Shown: positions 18,357 to 28,628 of the stretch, piece after piece
Position numbering within the stretch: position 1 is the stretch's first letter
How the letters are laid out: each line of letters starts with the position of its first letter
Source of the DNA: Acidithiobacillus sp. AMEEHan
GTDB taxonomy: Bacteria; Pseudomonadota; Gammaproteobacteria; Acidithiobacillales; Acidithiobacillaceae
Length of the DNA stretch: 64,000 nt
Direction: 5' to 3'
Assembly: GCF_030996345.1 (NCBI RefSeq)
Contig: NZ_CP118747.1
Location: 1,858,001 to 1,922,000 of the forward strand
Notes under the pieces: model-generated
Seen by the model: the letters and a program-made list of their open reading frames with translations, nothing else
Database searches by the model: none
What the model was told of the DNA's origin: nothing
Position numbers and translations under genes: made by a program

Positions 18357-18802
18357 TGTAGTCATTATATCGACTGTATCTGCCTTTTGATGTTTTGTAT
18401 TTTTATTTCCATTGAATAATCATGTATCTTCGATGTCATGAATGACTGCTTTCGGTCAATTGTGGTGAATAATCCCGGTTGTGGTGGCCTTTTTGGGCAG
18501 GGTACCAGAGCCAAACGGGTCGCGCCTCGGTGAAGCCCGAACTGATGATCCGCATGCTCATCATTAGATATTGCTTCAGCGGGATCAGTGCGCACGATCG
18601 CCGGAACGCCCACTTCAGTCGGGTCAGAGATATGTCCACAGCGTTTTCTCATGTCCCAAGAGAGCTAAGCCATAATACTCATGAGAGTAGCTCATTTCTC
18701 TTCATTCGTGGGTTTACAAAACCGTGGAAGAAAGCTTCTTTGGCAGAACTGTAGCCAAGAGAAGAAAAAATATCATCAGAATTTCTGTTTAACGCTTTGT
18801 TT
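18357..18802 (+). pseudogene. Non-coding stretch with an IS5/IS1182-type transposase remnant
   Basis: Around 18520-18585 the plus strand encodes RASVKPELMIRMLIIRYCF, very like the start of IS1182/IS5-type transposases. The similarity stops abruptly and the rest is unrelated, so only an N-terminal scrap survives. A variant of the short repeat that flanks the mer operon (TGACTGCTTTCGGTC) occurs at about 18440. No intact gene is seen. Confidence 0.45.
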
Positions 18803-18853
18803 TTATTGGTGCCGTTGAGGGGAATCGAACCTCTGACCTACTGATTACGAATC
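18803..18853. repeat. Attachment site shared by islands A and B (left end of B)
   Basis: These 51 bases are identical to 57187-57237, which cover the 3' end of the tRNA-Thr gene including its encoded CCA. The identity stops in the anticodon stem. The integrase gene starts about 185 bp to the right. Confidence 0.93.
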
Positions 18854-18982
18854 GGCATATATTACTCTTCAGTAGAAATCATAATAGGGCACATGATGTC
18901 AGTATCATTAACAATATCATTGTGTTGAATAGCTATGACTAGTTATGATGATGTCAGTATGCCTCACTGAATCTCAAGCAAA

Positions 18983-19013
18983 ACTTGACCCAGACTTGAC
19001 CCAGAGCTGACCT
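18983..19013. repeat. Tandem TTGACCCAG repeats near left att
   Basis: Two tandem 11-bp copies of ACTTGACCCAG (18983-18993, 18994-19004) and a partial AGCTGACC. Similar repeats occur at 57124-57148 near the other end, so they may be integrase arm-binding sites. Confidence 0.5.
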
Positions 19014-19037
19014 CGGTTATGATCGGCATACCAGCCG

Positions 19038-20255
19038 ATGCCGAGCCAGAAGATGTTAACCGACCGCAAGATTGCCAATGCCAAAAGCCAAGCTAAACGC
19101 TACGAGATGGCAGACGAAAATGACCATGGAAGGGGCACTCTCCTGGTCCGAGTTGCTCCGACGGGCAGTAAGACTTTTGTGTTTCGTTACTACAACAACG
19201 GCAAGGTAAGGCGACTCACCCTCGGCGAATACGGAAATCTCCCTTCTCAGCTCACCCTCGCTCAGGCCAGAGCGAAAACCGCAGAGGCAGTCTCCAAGCT
19301 CGAGCAGGGCGTGGATCCGGCTAAAGAAGAAATCCAAAAGAAAAGCGAAGCTGCCAAAGCGCCCACGGTTACCAATCTTGCTCTTGAGTATCTAGAGAAA
19401 TGGGCGAAAGTCCGCAAGCGATCCTGGAGGGAGGATGAGCGCATCCTGGTAAGGGATGTGCTCCCAGTCTGGGGAGAGAAAAAGGCACGCGATGTTACCC
19501 GTCGAGATGTTGTCCTGCTGTTAGACGGTATCGTCAATCGTGGTGCCCAGATCGCTGCAAACAGGACCCTCGCGCTCATCCGAAAAATGTTCAATTTTGG
19601 CGTGAGCCGATCCATTCTGGAGTTCAACCCATGCGCAGGCGTGCAGGCGCCCTCCAAAGAGCACCAGAAGGACCGTGTGCTGAGCGATGAAGAAATCGTC
19701 CAATTTTGGCGTGGCCTCGAGACAGCGGGCATGTCGTTGGCTACGAAATTAGTGCTGCGTATGATGCTGGTAACCGGTCAAAGATTAGGAGAGATCAATC
19801 AACTGTGTAGGGAACAGATTGAGGAAGACTGGTGGACGATACCTGCCAGTATTGCCAAGAATGGAAAAGCCCACCGTGTTCCACTCTCTTCGCTTGCTCT
19901 ATCCCTCCTTGCCGAGAGTGAAAAGATTGCCGGCACCCAATACATTTTCGCTTCGCCGAAGACAGGGGCGGGCAAAGAACGACCGATGTCAACCACAGCG
20001 CTATCTCATGCCCTCCGAAAGAACCACGAACTGTTAGGCCTTCCCCCCTTTACCCCTCATGATCTGCGACGAACCGCCGCAACCCATATCGGTATGCTGG
20101 GATTCAATCGGCTGATCATCTCCAAGATACTCAATCACGTTGAAGGCGGCGTTACAGCCATCTACGATCGCCACACCTACGACAACGAGAAGCGCGAAGC
20201 ACTCCATGCATGGTCAGCAAAACTTGAGCGATTATTTTCGGATCATTTCTTGTAA
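19038..20255 (+). CDS. int: P4-type tyrosine recombinase (integrase)
   Basis: 405 residues. N-terminal DUF4102-type arm-binding domain (LTDRKIANAK onwards), core-binding domain about 110-210, catalytic domain with R249 in TGQRLGE, H341-x-x-R344, H367 and nucleophile Y376. It integrates and, with a directionality factor, excises the element at the tRNA-Thr site. An ATG at 19053 (MLTDRK) is the more usual family start; no clear ribosome site separates the two. It reads into the island from the 18803 att copy. Unusually, it lies at the end away from the intact tRNA. Confidence 0.95.
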   Translation: MPSQKMLTDRKIANAKSQAKRYEMADENDHGRGTLLVRVAPTGSKTFVFRYYNNGKVRRLTLGEYGNLPSQLTLAQARAKTAEAVSKLEQGVDPAKEEIQKKSEAAKAPTVTNLALEYLEKWAKVRKRSWREDERILVRDVLPVWGEKKARDVTRRDVVLLLDGIVNRGAQIAANRTLALIRKMFNFGVSRSILEFNPCAGVQAPSKEHQKDRVLSDEEIVQFWRGLETAGMSLATKLVLRMMLVTGQRLGEINQLCREQIEEDWWTIPASIAKNGKAHRVPLSSLALSLLAESEKIAGTQYIFASPKTGAGKERPMSTTALSHALRKNHELLGLPPFTPHDLRRTAATHIGMLGFNRLIISKILNHVEGGVTAIYDRHTYDNEKREALHAWSAKLERLFSDHFL

Positions 20256-20597
20256 TGTTGTGCGCGCATAACTATAAAACTACCATCAGTTGATTGGCTC
20301 AAAGCACTCTTATCAATAGCGCAAGCAAAACACCGTCACCCTTCCGCAAATAAAAGTCGTGTTTTCTGGATATATATTTAATTAATGATAATCCAATTAA
20401 GACGCCACTATTATCACAACACAACAACTAAATAAATAACCCAGTCTTACTTATTTGAAAAAAACAAACACAAAAAAATAAAAAACCAGTCCCCATTATT
20501 AAAATTATTTTACCATCAAATATCTTTGCACGACTCAAAAACCGAACAACATTAAATCATGATTGAGTAATATATTATTTTATAAAAAGGATATCCA
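20256..20597. other. AT-rich intergenic stretch before the replication gene
   Basis: No gene. The stretch is strikingly AT-rich with A runs (20458-20485) and lies just upstream of an HUH-type replication protein gene. It may hold that gene's promoter or an origin; no iterons or nick site could be identified by eye. Confidence 0.4.
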
Positions 20598-21647
20598 GTG
20601 ACTAGAACTAAGATTCATGACATCTTTGATCAAATGGAGAATTATGGTTTATCCTTAGACGGGATATACAATCGTCTAAGCGACGCACATGAAGTGATAT
20701 TGCTTCCTGAATCTATCAATTACTTCCAGTGTCATAAAGATAGCTTTCATGATAGGATTGTGCAGATTTACTATTTTATGCGTTACGTAGAAGCCTTACC
20801 AATCTTGCCGTATGAGATAGGGCGTCATATAGAAAATAGAGACGTGGCAATAAATAATGCCATATTAAATTTGAAGGATTGGTTACGTGACTTTACGCCA
20901 GGTGTGAGCTACTCTCCGTATGTAAGACAATTCTATCAGACGAGTATTGCATTTTCTGAAGACATAGACAGTAGGAACTTTCCTTTGACTAAATATTCGG
21001 ACAAAGAACAGGCGAAGATGGTTAATCGATACGTGCTTACGTTGAAAGAGGCGATGCAGAGCCGTGCTTTCAAGGAGACAATTCGTAAGCAAGAAAGCCA
21101 GTTTAGACGTCAGTTTGTGAGTGCATGCCAGTATGTCGATGGTCTATTTTGTAGTTGTCGAAGAATGGTAGTTCTACGGATGGATTTTTCCCTGGACCCT
21201 AAAAGTTTATATGGTCATGACGATTCCCTGAGTACTCTGCTGGAGTACTTTGTAGAGCTGAAAGGTGAAATGAAATTACGGAGTGGTGTATTTGAACATA
21301 TGGTTGGCTACATAGCGCGAGTTGAGTTTAGTGTAAGAAAACGGCACCACATTCACGCTGTCCTATTATTTAATGGAGATCGAGTCTGGAAGGCATCCAA
21401 TTTATCCAGGCTGATTGCCGAACGATGGCAGCACATCACCCAAGGAACTGGTATATATTTCAATACACATGCTAAATTTAATCAGTATGCTTGCCCTGCA
21501 ATTGGAATGATCTATCGTGATGATCGTGAAAAGCGTCAATGCTTAACGTATGTTCTATGGTACATTACCAAGCAGGATCAGTTTGTACCATACAAGCATG
21601 AAGAAAAACAACGGCTGTTCTTTCGGGGAGAGCTGCCCGTTAGATAG
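20598..21647 (+). CDS. Inovirus Gp2-like (YagK/YfjJ-type) HUH replication protein
   Basis: 349 residues. The C-terminal half matches the Inovirus Gp2/YagK-YfjJ family pattern: ARVEFSVRKRHHIHAVLLF with an HUH-like H251-I-H253, later CLTYVLWYITKQDQF with candidate catalytic Tyr. Such proteins are relatives of filamentous-phage replication initiators and are common on integrated islands. The N-terminal third is helical and unassigned. The gene is much more AT-rich than the flanking chromosome, a sign of transfer. ATG with AAAGGATA upstream. The function as a rolling-circle nickase is inferred from the motif. Confidence 0.72.
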   Translation: MTRTKIHDIFDQMENYGLSLDGIYNRLSDAHEVILLPESINYFQCHKDSFHDRIVQIYYFMRYVEALPILPYEIGRHIENRDVAINNAILNLKDWLRDFTPGVSYSPYVRQFYQTSIAFSEDIDSRNFPLTKYSDKEQAKMVNRYVLTLKEAMQSRAFKETIRKQESQFRRQFVSACQYVDGLFCSCRRMVVLRMDFSLDPKSLYGHDDSLSTLLEYFVELKGEMKLRSGVFEHMVGYIARVEFSVRKRHHIHAVLLFNGDRVWKASNLSRLIAERWQHITQGTGIYFNTHAKFNQYACPAIGMIYRDDREKRQCLTYVLWYITKQDQFVPYKHEEKQRLFFRGELPVR

Positions 21648-21753
21648 TTTTGCATTATCCAATAAACTTACCATCATAAAAATTTATTCACAACCCTATA
21701 ATTATATGGATATTTGACATATCCGTTATCTATTTATTATGAGGGTTATGAGA

Positions 21754-22047
21754 ATGAAGAAACCATTAAAAGTGTATTACTGTCGTGATTGTGGGTGTCG
21801 GATGCCGCTGTATTATAAAAAGGATGCATCCTTCCGTGATGAGCACTGGCATCGCTGTTATAGTTGCGGTAAGACGAATTTGGATGTGCAAACTGAGGAG
21901 TGGGATTATGAGCGGGAAAAGATGGCAAAATACGCGGTGACACCAGAGCAGAGGCAATATATCCGCCAGTCTGCTCGTATCTATGCGGGAGACCCATCTC
22001 AGTATGTGCCCGCTGATACGTCGAAGTCCAAGAATTGGTGGGACTAA
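21754..22047 (+). CDS. Small zinc-ribbon protein
   Basis: 97 residues from ATG 21754, with GAGGG eight bases upstream; earlier in-frame ATGs (21739, 21748) are too close to or before that site. It has two CxxC pairs, YYCRDCGC and HRCYSCGKT, 20-odd residues apart, a classic treble-clef or zinc-ribbon arrangement, followed by an acidic helix and a polar tail. Function unknown; it may bind DNA or a protein partner of the preceding replication gene. AT-rich like its neighbour. Confidence 0.65.
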   Translation: MKKPLKVYYCRDCGCRMPLYYKKDASFRDEHWHRCYSCGKTNLDVQTEEWDYEREKMAKYAVTPEQRQYIRQSARIYAGDPSQYVPADTSKSKNWWD

Positions 22048-22075
22048 TAAAGCTTCCTAGATATAAAGTGCTACG

Positions 22076-22105
22076 CTGATCTGGTAGTGCCGTACGCCAG
22101 ATCAG
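22076..22105. other. Hairpin downstream of the zinc-ribbon gene
   Basis: Perfect nine-base-pair stem (22076-22084, 22097-22105) with a 12-base loop and no T run on either side. It may end the upstream transcript or belong to the left end of the IS110-type remnant. Confidence 0.4.
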
Positions 22106-22236
22106 ATGTAATGGATGCATCTACCTATTGGATCGGCAGCGAGGAGTCTCCTGGAAGGGAGCTCTCGCTTGAATCGGACGGCATCAAGGTGCCAATGTGG
22201 AAAATTTATCCACAGTTGGGTCAAGGAGGACTCGCT

Positions 22237-22803
22237 ATGCAGAGTACAATTAATGGGCTGAATTTAGTAAAACAGGTAATGCAGTTGCACTGGGGATATT
22301 GGTAGACAGGCGAGATTCATCGCAAGCAGGTACGGCCTGGCAAGCTTCTGGAGTTTTTCGTGAACCGCGAGCCCGGGATCATTGCCATGGAAGCTTGAGC
22401 TAGTGCCCACCATTGGACGCGGGAGCTGGGCAAGCTGGGGCACGAGGTGCTATTGATTACGGCGCATTTTGTGCGTTCTTTCATCAAGACCAACAAGACC
22501 GATGCGGCAGATGCGGTGGAGATCTGGGAGACTGTTCAGCGCCCCGATATGCGTTTTGTCGCCATCAAAAGCTAAGAGCAGCAATCCGTTCTAACCTTGT
22601 ATCGCGTGCGGGAGCAGTTGATCAAGATCCGCACCATGCAGACCAATGCAATCCGGGGCTTGCTCTATGAGCTTGGCGCGGATCTTCCGCAAGGCCGGAA
22701 GCAGGGAATGAAAGGGGTCCCCGGTGCCCTGACCGAACTGGAGGGTAAGGTTTCGGCCATGGCACTGGGTACTTGGGAAAGCACCAATCGCTTGTCGTCT
22801 TGA
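22237..22803 (+). pseudogene. IS110-family transposase remnant with three in-frame stops
   Basis: Starting at ATG 22237 (AAGGAGGA upstream), one continuous frame encodes the IS110 DEDD-domain N-terminus: GLNLVKQVMQLHW, GIIAMEA, LLITAHFVRSF, KTDAADAVEI, VREQLIKIRTMQTNAIRGLL. It is broken by TAG (22303-22305), TGA (22396-22398) and TAA (22573-22575) without frameshifts, then loses similarity. The C-terminal Ser domain is absent. It is a dead insertion sequence. Confidence 0.85.
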
Positions 22804-22805
22804 AC

Positions 22806-23353
22806 TTGATATCAATACTGATGCGGTATTCAGCGGCGAAATACCGACTGAGAGCATACCAATGGTGCTAGATGAACTTATTGGACTTGGCAAAGAAATT
22901 GCCGTCTACGGTGACTTGCCTTGAGTGATAATTGCTGTGAAGCACGCACTAGACCGACTTATGCTCAGCTCATTGCAGGAAGAGCCATATTAGAAACAAA
23001 GAGCTCAAGCACGGGTCGGATACAATTGGGAAAGTTTCAAGATATCCCGTCGACGTTACAAGCAAAAACCGAGCTACGGGATGCAAACGCACTTTTAGCA
23101 CAGATTATCGAGATACCGAGCAATAGAGCTACCGATCAAATTTATTTAGATTGGCGAAAGTGCGTCAGCTTGCAAACCAAAAGAGAGACATCGATTGGCG
23201 GCCCATGCTTGACTGGGCGCAAACGAGCCGCGATAGTCTTGCTAAGAAAATGGCGTAGTTATGAATCTGATGCTCAAGAGCAACGTCAGACGCTCGACTA
23301 CTTGAAGCAGTCATTAGACCAAGACCGTTTTTCGGAGCGCAAGCTATTCTCGT
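22806..23353 (+). pseudogene. Decayed antitoxin-like region
   Basis: Fragments only. In one frame KVRQLANQKRDIDWRPMLDW (about 23157-23215) and in another EQRQTLDYLKQSLDQDRFSERKLF (about 23279-23350, split by frame) resemble the ends of small antitoxin-like proteins that precede PIN-toxin genes. Multiple frame changes separate them. The 22806-22920 part (LDELIGLGKEIAVYGDL) is unassigned. No intact gene is supported. Confidence 0.35.
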
Positions 23354-23812
23354 GAACCATGTCGTTCTACTCAATACCAGCGTTCTAATCCTGGTAACCA
23401 ATCCGAAGCACTCAAGTGAACCCATGGCATGTTCTGAGTGGTTAGAGTCCCTTCTGATGGCGAATGTTCTGTCTGTATCCCAGAGATTTGCGATTATGAA
23501 CGGCGACGAGAACTTATTCGCGTAGATAGGCGGGATGGCCTCGATAGGCTAGACGAACTTACAATACTCTCGAATGCCTTCCTATCACCACGTCAATAAT
23601 GGAATAAGCTGCTGACTTTTGGGCCAAAGCTCGAAATATGCGACATCAAACGGCAGATAACAAGGCATTGGATACCGACATGATTCTAGTGGCGCAGGCC
23701 ACGGAATCATGTCTAGGCTCAGCTACTATTGCCACAACAAACGTCAAGCACCTTTCTTTGTTCGCCACAGCAAGGCTTTGGCGCGATATCGTCACTGAGG
23801 ACAATGTCTGAT
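23354..23812 (+). pseudogene. PIN-domain (VapC-like) toxin, frameshifted
   Basis: Three frame-switched pieces read as one PIN protein: NHVVLLNTSVLILVTNP (from GTG 23354, the usual first Asp of the active site replaced by Asn), then VCIPEICDYERRRELIR, then ADFWAKARNMRHQTADNKALDTD and ATIATTNVKHLSLF, ending at TGA 23810-23812. The order and spacing match a PIN ribonuclease toxin. The frame breaks and lost Asp show it is inactive. Confidence 0.7.
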
Positions 23813-23893
23813 GAAAACTCTTAACGTGCGCTGAGACTTACTCTTTAGTGGAGTGGATGGGTAATCCATCGGAAACGATGTGACAGTTAGGTT

Positions 23894-25276
23894 TCATGAC
23901 ATCTTGCTTTTAAGCTTATAGTTCCCATTGATAATAGTGATGATCTCATCGTTGGAAAATCCTAGCTGTCTTAGAAGATAAAGCTGAAATATTGCTTCCA
24001 TCTTTTTGCAAAGCTCCCATAACTCCATCCCATGTGCTGCCTCCGCTTCAAGGCTTTCGCTATAGTGGGTCAAATAATTTCTAGTATTTACGATCGTCCT
24101 GATTAATCTGTTTCGTTGATTGCTATTTCCTATGTGCCCTTTGAATGGTTCTATTATCTTTTTGATTCTAGTTCCAAGACTTATTTCGTTCCCGTGAATT
24201 AAACGGCCATACAGCCATCTCCGGTTAACTTTCGGGCACATACGCAATAACAGCGCTAAAAGCGGCCTAAAGCGATTCTTCTCCATTAGGGTTTCATGTG
24301 AGGTTCGTCTATGGTAGGTTTCAAGGGCTTGAGCAAGCGCTAAAAACCTGCCCTCGAGATACGTGTGGGAGCTCGTGACGGCAGAAAAATATAAGCCAAG
24401 CGCTGGATCAATCACAGTGTACGCTTCAAGCCAGTTATTAATTATGCTTTCTGCGTTTTCACGAATCTGTCCATATCTAAATACCATTGTATTCAAGGAT
24501 ATCTTTGGCATCTCTCCGGAGAAAGGAACGCTCGGATAATAGATCTTAATTGGAATTGTCTCCGCTTTTTGTTCTGGAAAATTAATCATGTTAGCATCGG
24601 AAATAGCTGATATATTTCTCACAGCCACCGTTGCGTCAACCGCAAAACAAAGTAGAAAAGTAATTTTGTGAATAATATCTATAAAATCAGAAATATCTCT
24701 TTCATCTTTCGACGACAGCTTAAAATATGCTTTCTGAGTTATTCTGGCCTCGGTTATATGTGGAAAGCCAGGAAGCGTGTATTTAAAGAAAATGTGAAGC
24801 TTGAAGCCTTTCTTGAGTTCGTATAGGATTTCTGGTTGTGGCACATAGCTTATAGTCGCAGTATGATAGTCATCGTCATATCTTACATCGATTCCAGAAA
24901 TTCCAAGCCATTCATCTAAGCCTTCGATTGAGAACGATACTGCGTTAAATCGAAGCGGCTTGTCTTTGTTGTAAGTGAATCCGGACAAAACCATGTTGAC
25001 ATGTATGATAGATTTAGAAATCGCTCCAAAAGGAATGCTTTTCTTCCGGTAGAAGCAATTATCGAGCGTTACTGGTCCGTCCTTTTCGATATGACCGACT
25101 ATCCTGCCGATGTCAGCTTCTCCATTCAAGGGTCGCGTACTGTCATCAAATAGACCAATAACTTCCAGCTCTATAAGGCCGCCGTCTGATATCGTTAGAT
25201 TTCCCGGAATCACTCTTTCGGGAGCGTCAGGTAACCAGAAGTATCCAGCTCTTCGATATTCTTCATTTATCCTCAT
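23894..25276 (-). CDS. ApeA-like HEPN-domain anti-phage protein
   Basis: 460 residues from ATG 25276; a TTG at 25318 would add 14 residues. The N-terminal half matches ApeA-type beta-rich domains (YFWLPDAPERVIPGNLTI). The C-terminal HEPN domain carries the RNase motif R-x4-H as TRNYLTHY, preceded by FLALAQALETYHR. ApeA-type proteins act alone as abortive-infection RNases that cleave RNA during phage growth. It stands alone here, in minus orientation beside the type I restriction locus, and is AT-rich relative to it. The family call rests on pattern memory and should be confirmed by profile search. Confidence 0.75.
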   Translation of the reverse strand: MRINEEYRRAGYFWLPDAPERVIPGNLTISDGGLIELEVIGLFDDSTRPLNGEADIGRIVGHIEKDGPVTLDNCFYRKKSIPFGAISKSIIHVNMVLSGFTYNKDKPLRFNAVSFSIEGLDEWLGISGIDVRYDDDYHTATISYVPQPEILYELKKGFKLHIFFKYTLPGFPHITEARITQKAYFKLSSKDERDISDFIDIIHKITFLLCFAVDATVAVRNISAISDANMINFPEQKAETIPIKIYYPSVPFSGEMPKISLNTMVFRYGQIRENAESIINNWLEAYTVIDPALGLYFSAVTSSHTYLEGRFLALAQALETYHRRTSHETLMEKNRFRPLLALLLRMCPKVNRRWLYGRLIHGNEISLGTRIKKIIEPFKGHIGNSNQRNRLIRTIVNTRNYLTHYSESLEAEAAHGMELWELCKKMEAIFQLYLLRQLGFSNDEIITIINGNYKLKSKMS

Positions 25277-25662
25277 GATAGCCTCTAAAAAATCTAAGGG
25301 TAATTTTAATGGCGCCAAAGCTGCAGCATAACATCCGACATTGCCTCACAGAAGTTCTGACCTTGTTGGCCAGAGCCATCCTTACGAGTTAATTCTACGG
25401 CTATCCACACCAGGGTTGAATCACAACTTCCTCTGCATACCGCCCGTTCAACTCCCTCCATCTACCAACCCAGGCGTTTCGGGGTATCCCGTCACCCTGC
25501 CACCTGATAGAATTGGCTAATAGTAAATATGTAAGTATGTCTCTGCTAGAGGACAGGACTGAATGCATGAATCATTGAAAGTCTCCGCTGGTTCTTCCTG
25601 GACCAAGACGCGGATACTGGCTTCACCTCTGCCTCTTCCGTGCTCCAACCTGCCCATCATCC

Positions 25663-28628
25663 ATGATTGAACAAGACATCGAATCCTCCTTGATCCAAAA
25701 GCTGGGTGACCTCAAGTACACCTACCGGCCCGATATCCGGAACCGTGCCGCTCTGGAGCACAATTTCCGGCAGCACTTCGAGGCCCTCAACCACGTCCAA
25801 CTGACGGATAGCGAGTTTCACCGACTCCTGGACTCCATCGTTACCCCGGATGTTTACGGTGCCTCTCGCATGCTTCGGGAGCGCAACAGTTTCGAACGCG
25901 ACGATGGCACCCCCCTGTACTACACCCTGGTCAACATTAAGGACTGGTGCAAGAACACCTTTGAGGTCATCCACCAGCTGCGGATCAATACTGACTACAG
26001 CCACCACCGCTACGACGTGATCCTTTTGCTCAATGGCGTACCCGTGGTTCAGATCGAGCTCAAGACCCTGGCCATCAGCCCTCGCCGTGCCATCCAGCAG
26101 ATCGTCGAGTACAAGAACGATCCCGGCAACGGCTACAGCAAGACGCTGCTCTGCTTCCTGCAGATCTTCGTGGTCAGCAACCGCAGCGAAAGTTGGTACT
26201 TCGCCAATAATAACAGCCGCCACTTCGTTTTCAACGCCGACGAGCGCTTTCTGCCGCTCTACCAGTTCGCCCGAGAGGACAACAGCAAGATCACCCATCT
26301 GGACGACTTTGCCGAAGCGTTTCTGGCCAAGTGCACTCTGGGGGAGATGATCAGCCGCTACATGGTCCTGGTCGCCAGCGAACAGAAGCTCCTCATGATG
26401 CGGCCTTATCAAATCTATGCCGTCAAGGCGATTGTCGATTGTATCCACCAACACCGGGGCAATGGCTACATCTGGCACACCACGGGCAGCGGCAAGACCC
26501 TAACTTCCTTCAAGGCTTCCACGCTCCTCAAAGATAACCCGGATATCGACAAGTGCCTCTTTGTCGTGGACCGCAAAGACCTCGATCGCCAGACCCGCGA
26601 CGAGTTCAACCGGTTTCAGGAAGGTTGTGTGGAAGAGAACACCCACACTGGCGCCCTGGTCCGTCGCATGCTCTCCGAGGACTACGCCGACAAGGTCATC
26701 GTGACTACCATTCAGAAGCTAGGTTTGGCCCTGGACGGCAGCCATCGCCGCAACTACAAGGAACAACTGGAACCCTTACGGCAAAAGCGCATCGTCTTCA
26801 TCTTCGACGAATGCCACCGCTCCCAGTTTGGCGAGAACCACAAGGCCATCAAGGAGTTCTTCCCCCGCTCCCAGCTCTTTGGGTTTACCGGTACCCCCAT
26901 CTTTGAGCAAAACGCGAGTTACCAGCAGATCGAAGGGGAACAAGCCACCTTCCGGACGACCGAAGACATCTTTCAGCAGCAGCTCCACGCTTACACCATC
27001 ACCCACGCCATCGAGGATCGGAACGTCCTGCGTTTTCATGTGGATTACTACAAGCCTGAAGGCAAACATCCCCCAAGCCCGGAGAGGCGCTGGCCAAGCG
27101 CGCCATTGTCGAGGCCATCCTCACCAAACACGATGCCGCAACGGCAGGGCGCAAGTTCAACGCACTACTGGCGACTGCCTCCATCAACGACGCCATCGAG
27201 TACCATACCCTTTTTGCGACCATGCAGGCCGAGCGTCAGGAAACCGATCCTGAGTTTCGTCCCCTGAACATCGCCTGTGTTTTTTCCCCGCCTGCCGAGG
27301 GCAATCTCGACGTCCTGCAGATTCAGGAAGACCTGCCCCAGGAAAAGGCCGACAACACCCAAGACCCAGACCGCAAGAAAGCCGCACTTACTGCCATCAT
27401 TGCCGACTACAACCGACGCTATGGTGCCCACCACAGCGTCGGAGAGTTTGACCTGTACTACCAGGACGTGCAGAAGCGCATCAAGGACCAGCAGTATCCC
27501 AACAGCGATCTGCCCCACACCCAGAAGATCGACATCACCATCGTCGTCGACATGCTCCTGACGGGCTTTGACTCCCAGTACCTCAATACCCTCTACGTCG
27601 ATAAGAACCTCAAGTACCACGGTCTGATCCAAGCCTTCTCCCGAACCAACCGGGTCCTGAACGATACCAAGCCCTACGGCAACATCCTCGACTTCCGCCA
27701 GCAGCAGGCGGCAGTAGATACCGCCATCAGCCTCTTCTCCGGCCAATCGGGTGAACAGGCCAAGAAAATCTGGCTGGTGGATAAAGCCCCTGTCGTCATC
27801 GCCCGACTCCAGGAGGCAAAGACCAAGCTTGATACCTTCCTCGAATCCCAAGGGCTCACCCCAATACCGGAGGCTGTCCCGCAACTACAAGGCGATGCTG
27901 CCCGCGTCCAGTTCATACAGCTCTTCAAAGAGGTGCAGCGCTGCAAGACGCAGCTGGATCAGTACACGGACATCACCCCCAAAGAAACTCTCGTCATCAA
28001 CGAAGCCTTGCCCAAGGAGATCCTGCAAGGCTTCAAAGGGGTCTACCTAGAAACTGCGGAGCGACTAAAAGAGCAGCGGGAACGACCCAACCAGCCCAGT
28101 AACCCTGAAGTCGAACAACTAGACTTCGAGTTTGTGCTCTTTGCCTCTGCCGTCATCGACTACGACTACATCATGGGGCTGATCACCCGCTATGCGAACC
28201 CGAGCTCCGGCAAGCAGACGCTGAAGCGGGAAGAGCTCGTGGGGCTGATCGTCTCGGATGCCAAGTTCCTGGACGAACGGGAAGAGATCACCGAGTACAT
28301 TGATACCCTACAGGCTGGCAAGGGGCTAGACGAGAACGCCGTACGCGAGGGCTTTGAGCGCTTCAAAGCCGAGAAGCAAAAGCGGCAGGTTGTGGACATC
28401 GCCACCGCGCATGGACTGAAGCCCAAGGTCCTGCAAGACTTCATCGATGGGACTCTCAGCCGTATGATTTTCGATGGTGAGCAGCTGAGTGAACTCCTGG
28501 CCCCGCAGCAACTTGGCTGGAAGGCCAGAAGCCAAAAGGAGCAGGCCCTCATGCAGGATCTGATACCCTTGTTCCACAAGCTCGCCCAGGGACGGGAGAT
28601 TTCGGGGTTGGAAGCGTATGAGCAGTGA
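25663..28628 (+). pseudogene. hsdR: Type I restriction enzyme R subunit, one-base frameshift
   Basis: Two overlapping frames (25663-27267 and 27222-28628) together make one full HsdR of about 988 residues: N-terminal nuclease domain with QIELKTL, Walker A TTGSGKT, FDECHRS box, FTGTPIF motif and C-terminal helical region. The frame breaks in DYYKPEGKHPP at about 27070-27078; one extra A there would restore KPGEALAKRAIV. All motifs are intact on both sides, so the lesion is recent or a sequencing error. If real, the nuclease/motor cannot be made full-length and the locus would only methylate. Confidence 0.88.

Larger units (their letters stand above)
13829..18853. mobile_element. Island A: tRNA-Thr-bounded segment with sulfur-transport genes, no integrase
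   Basis: The segment lies between the degenerate and the exact tRNA-Thr end copies and contains five plus-strand genes for sulfur compound handling, then a transposase remnant. No integrase is left inside. It reads as an older insertion, with island B integrated beside it later at the same tRNA. The boundaries come from the repeats; the order of events is inferred. Confidence 0.6.

Noticed and set aside
22921-23355. Open frame of 144 codons after the IS110 remnant
   Set aside because: Its translation mixes a low-complexity part with an antitoxin-like tail (TLDYLKQSLDQDRF) that belongs to a decayed gene; no good start.
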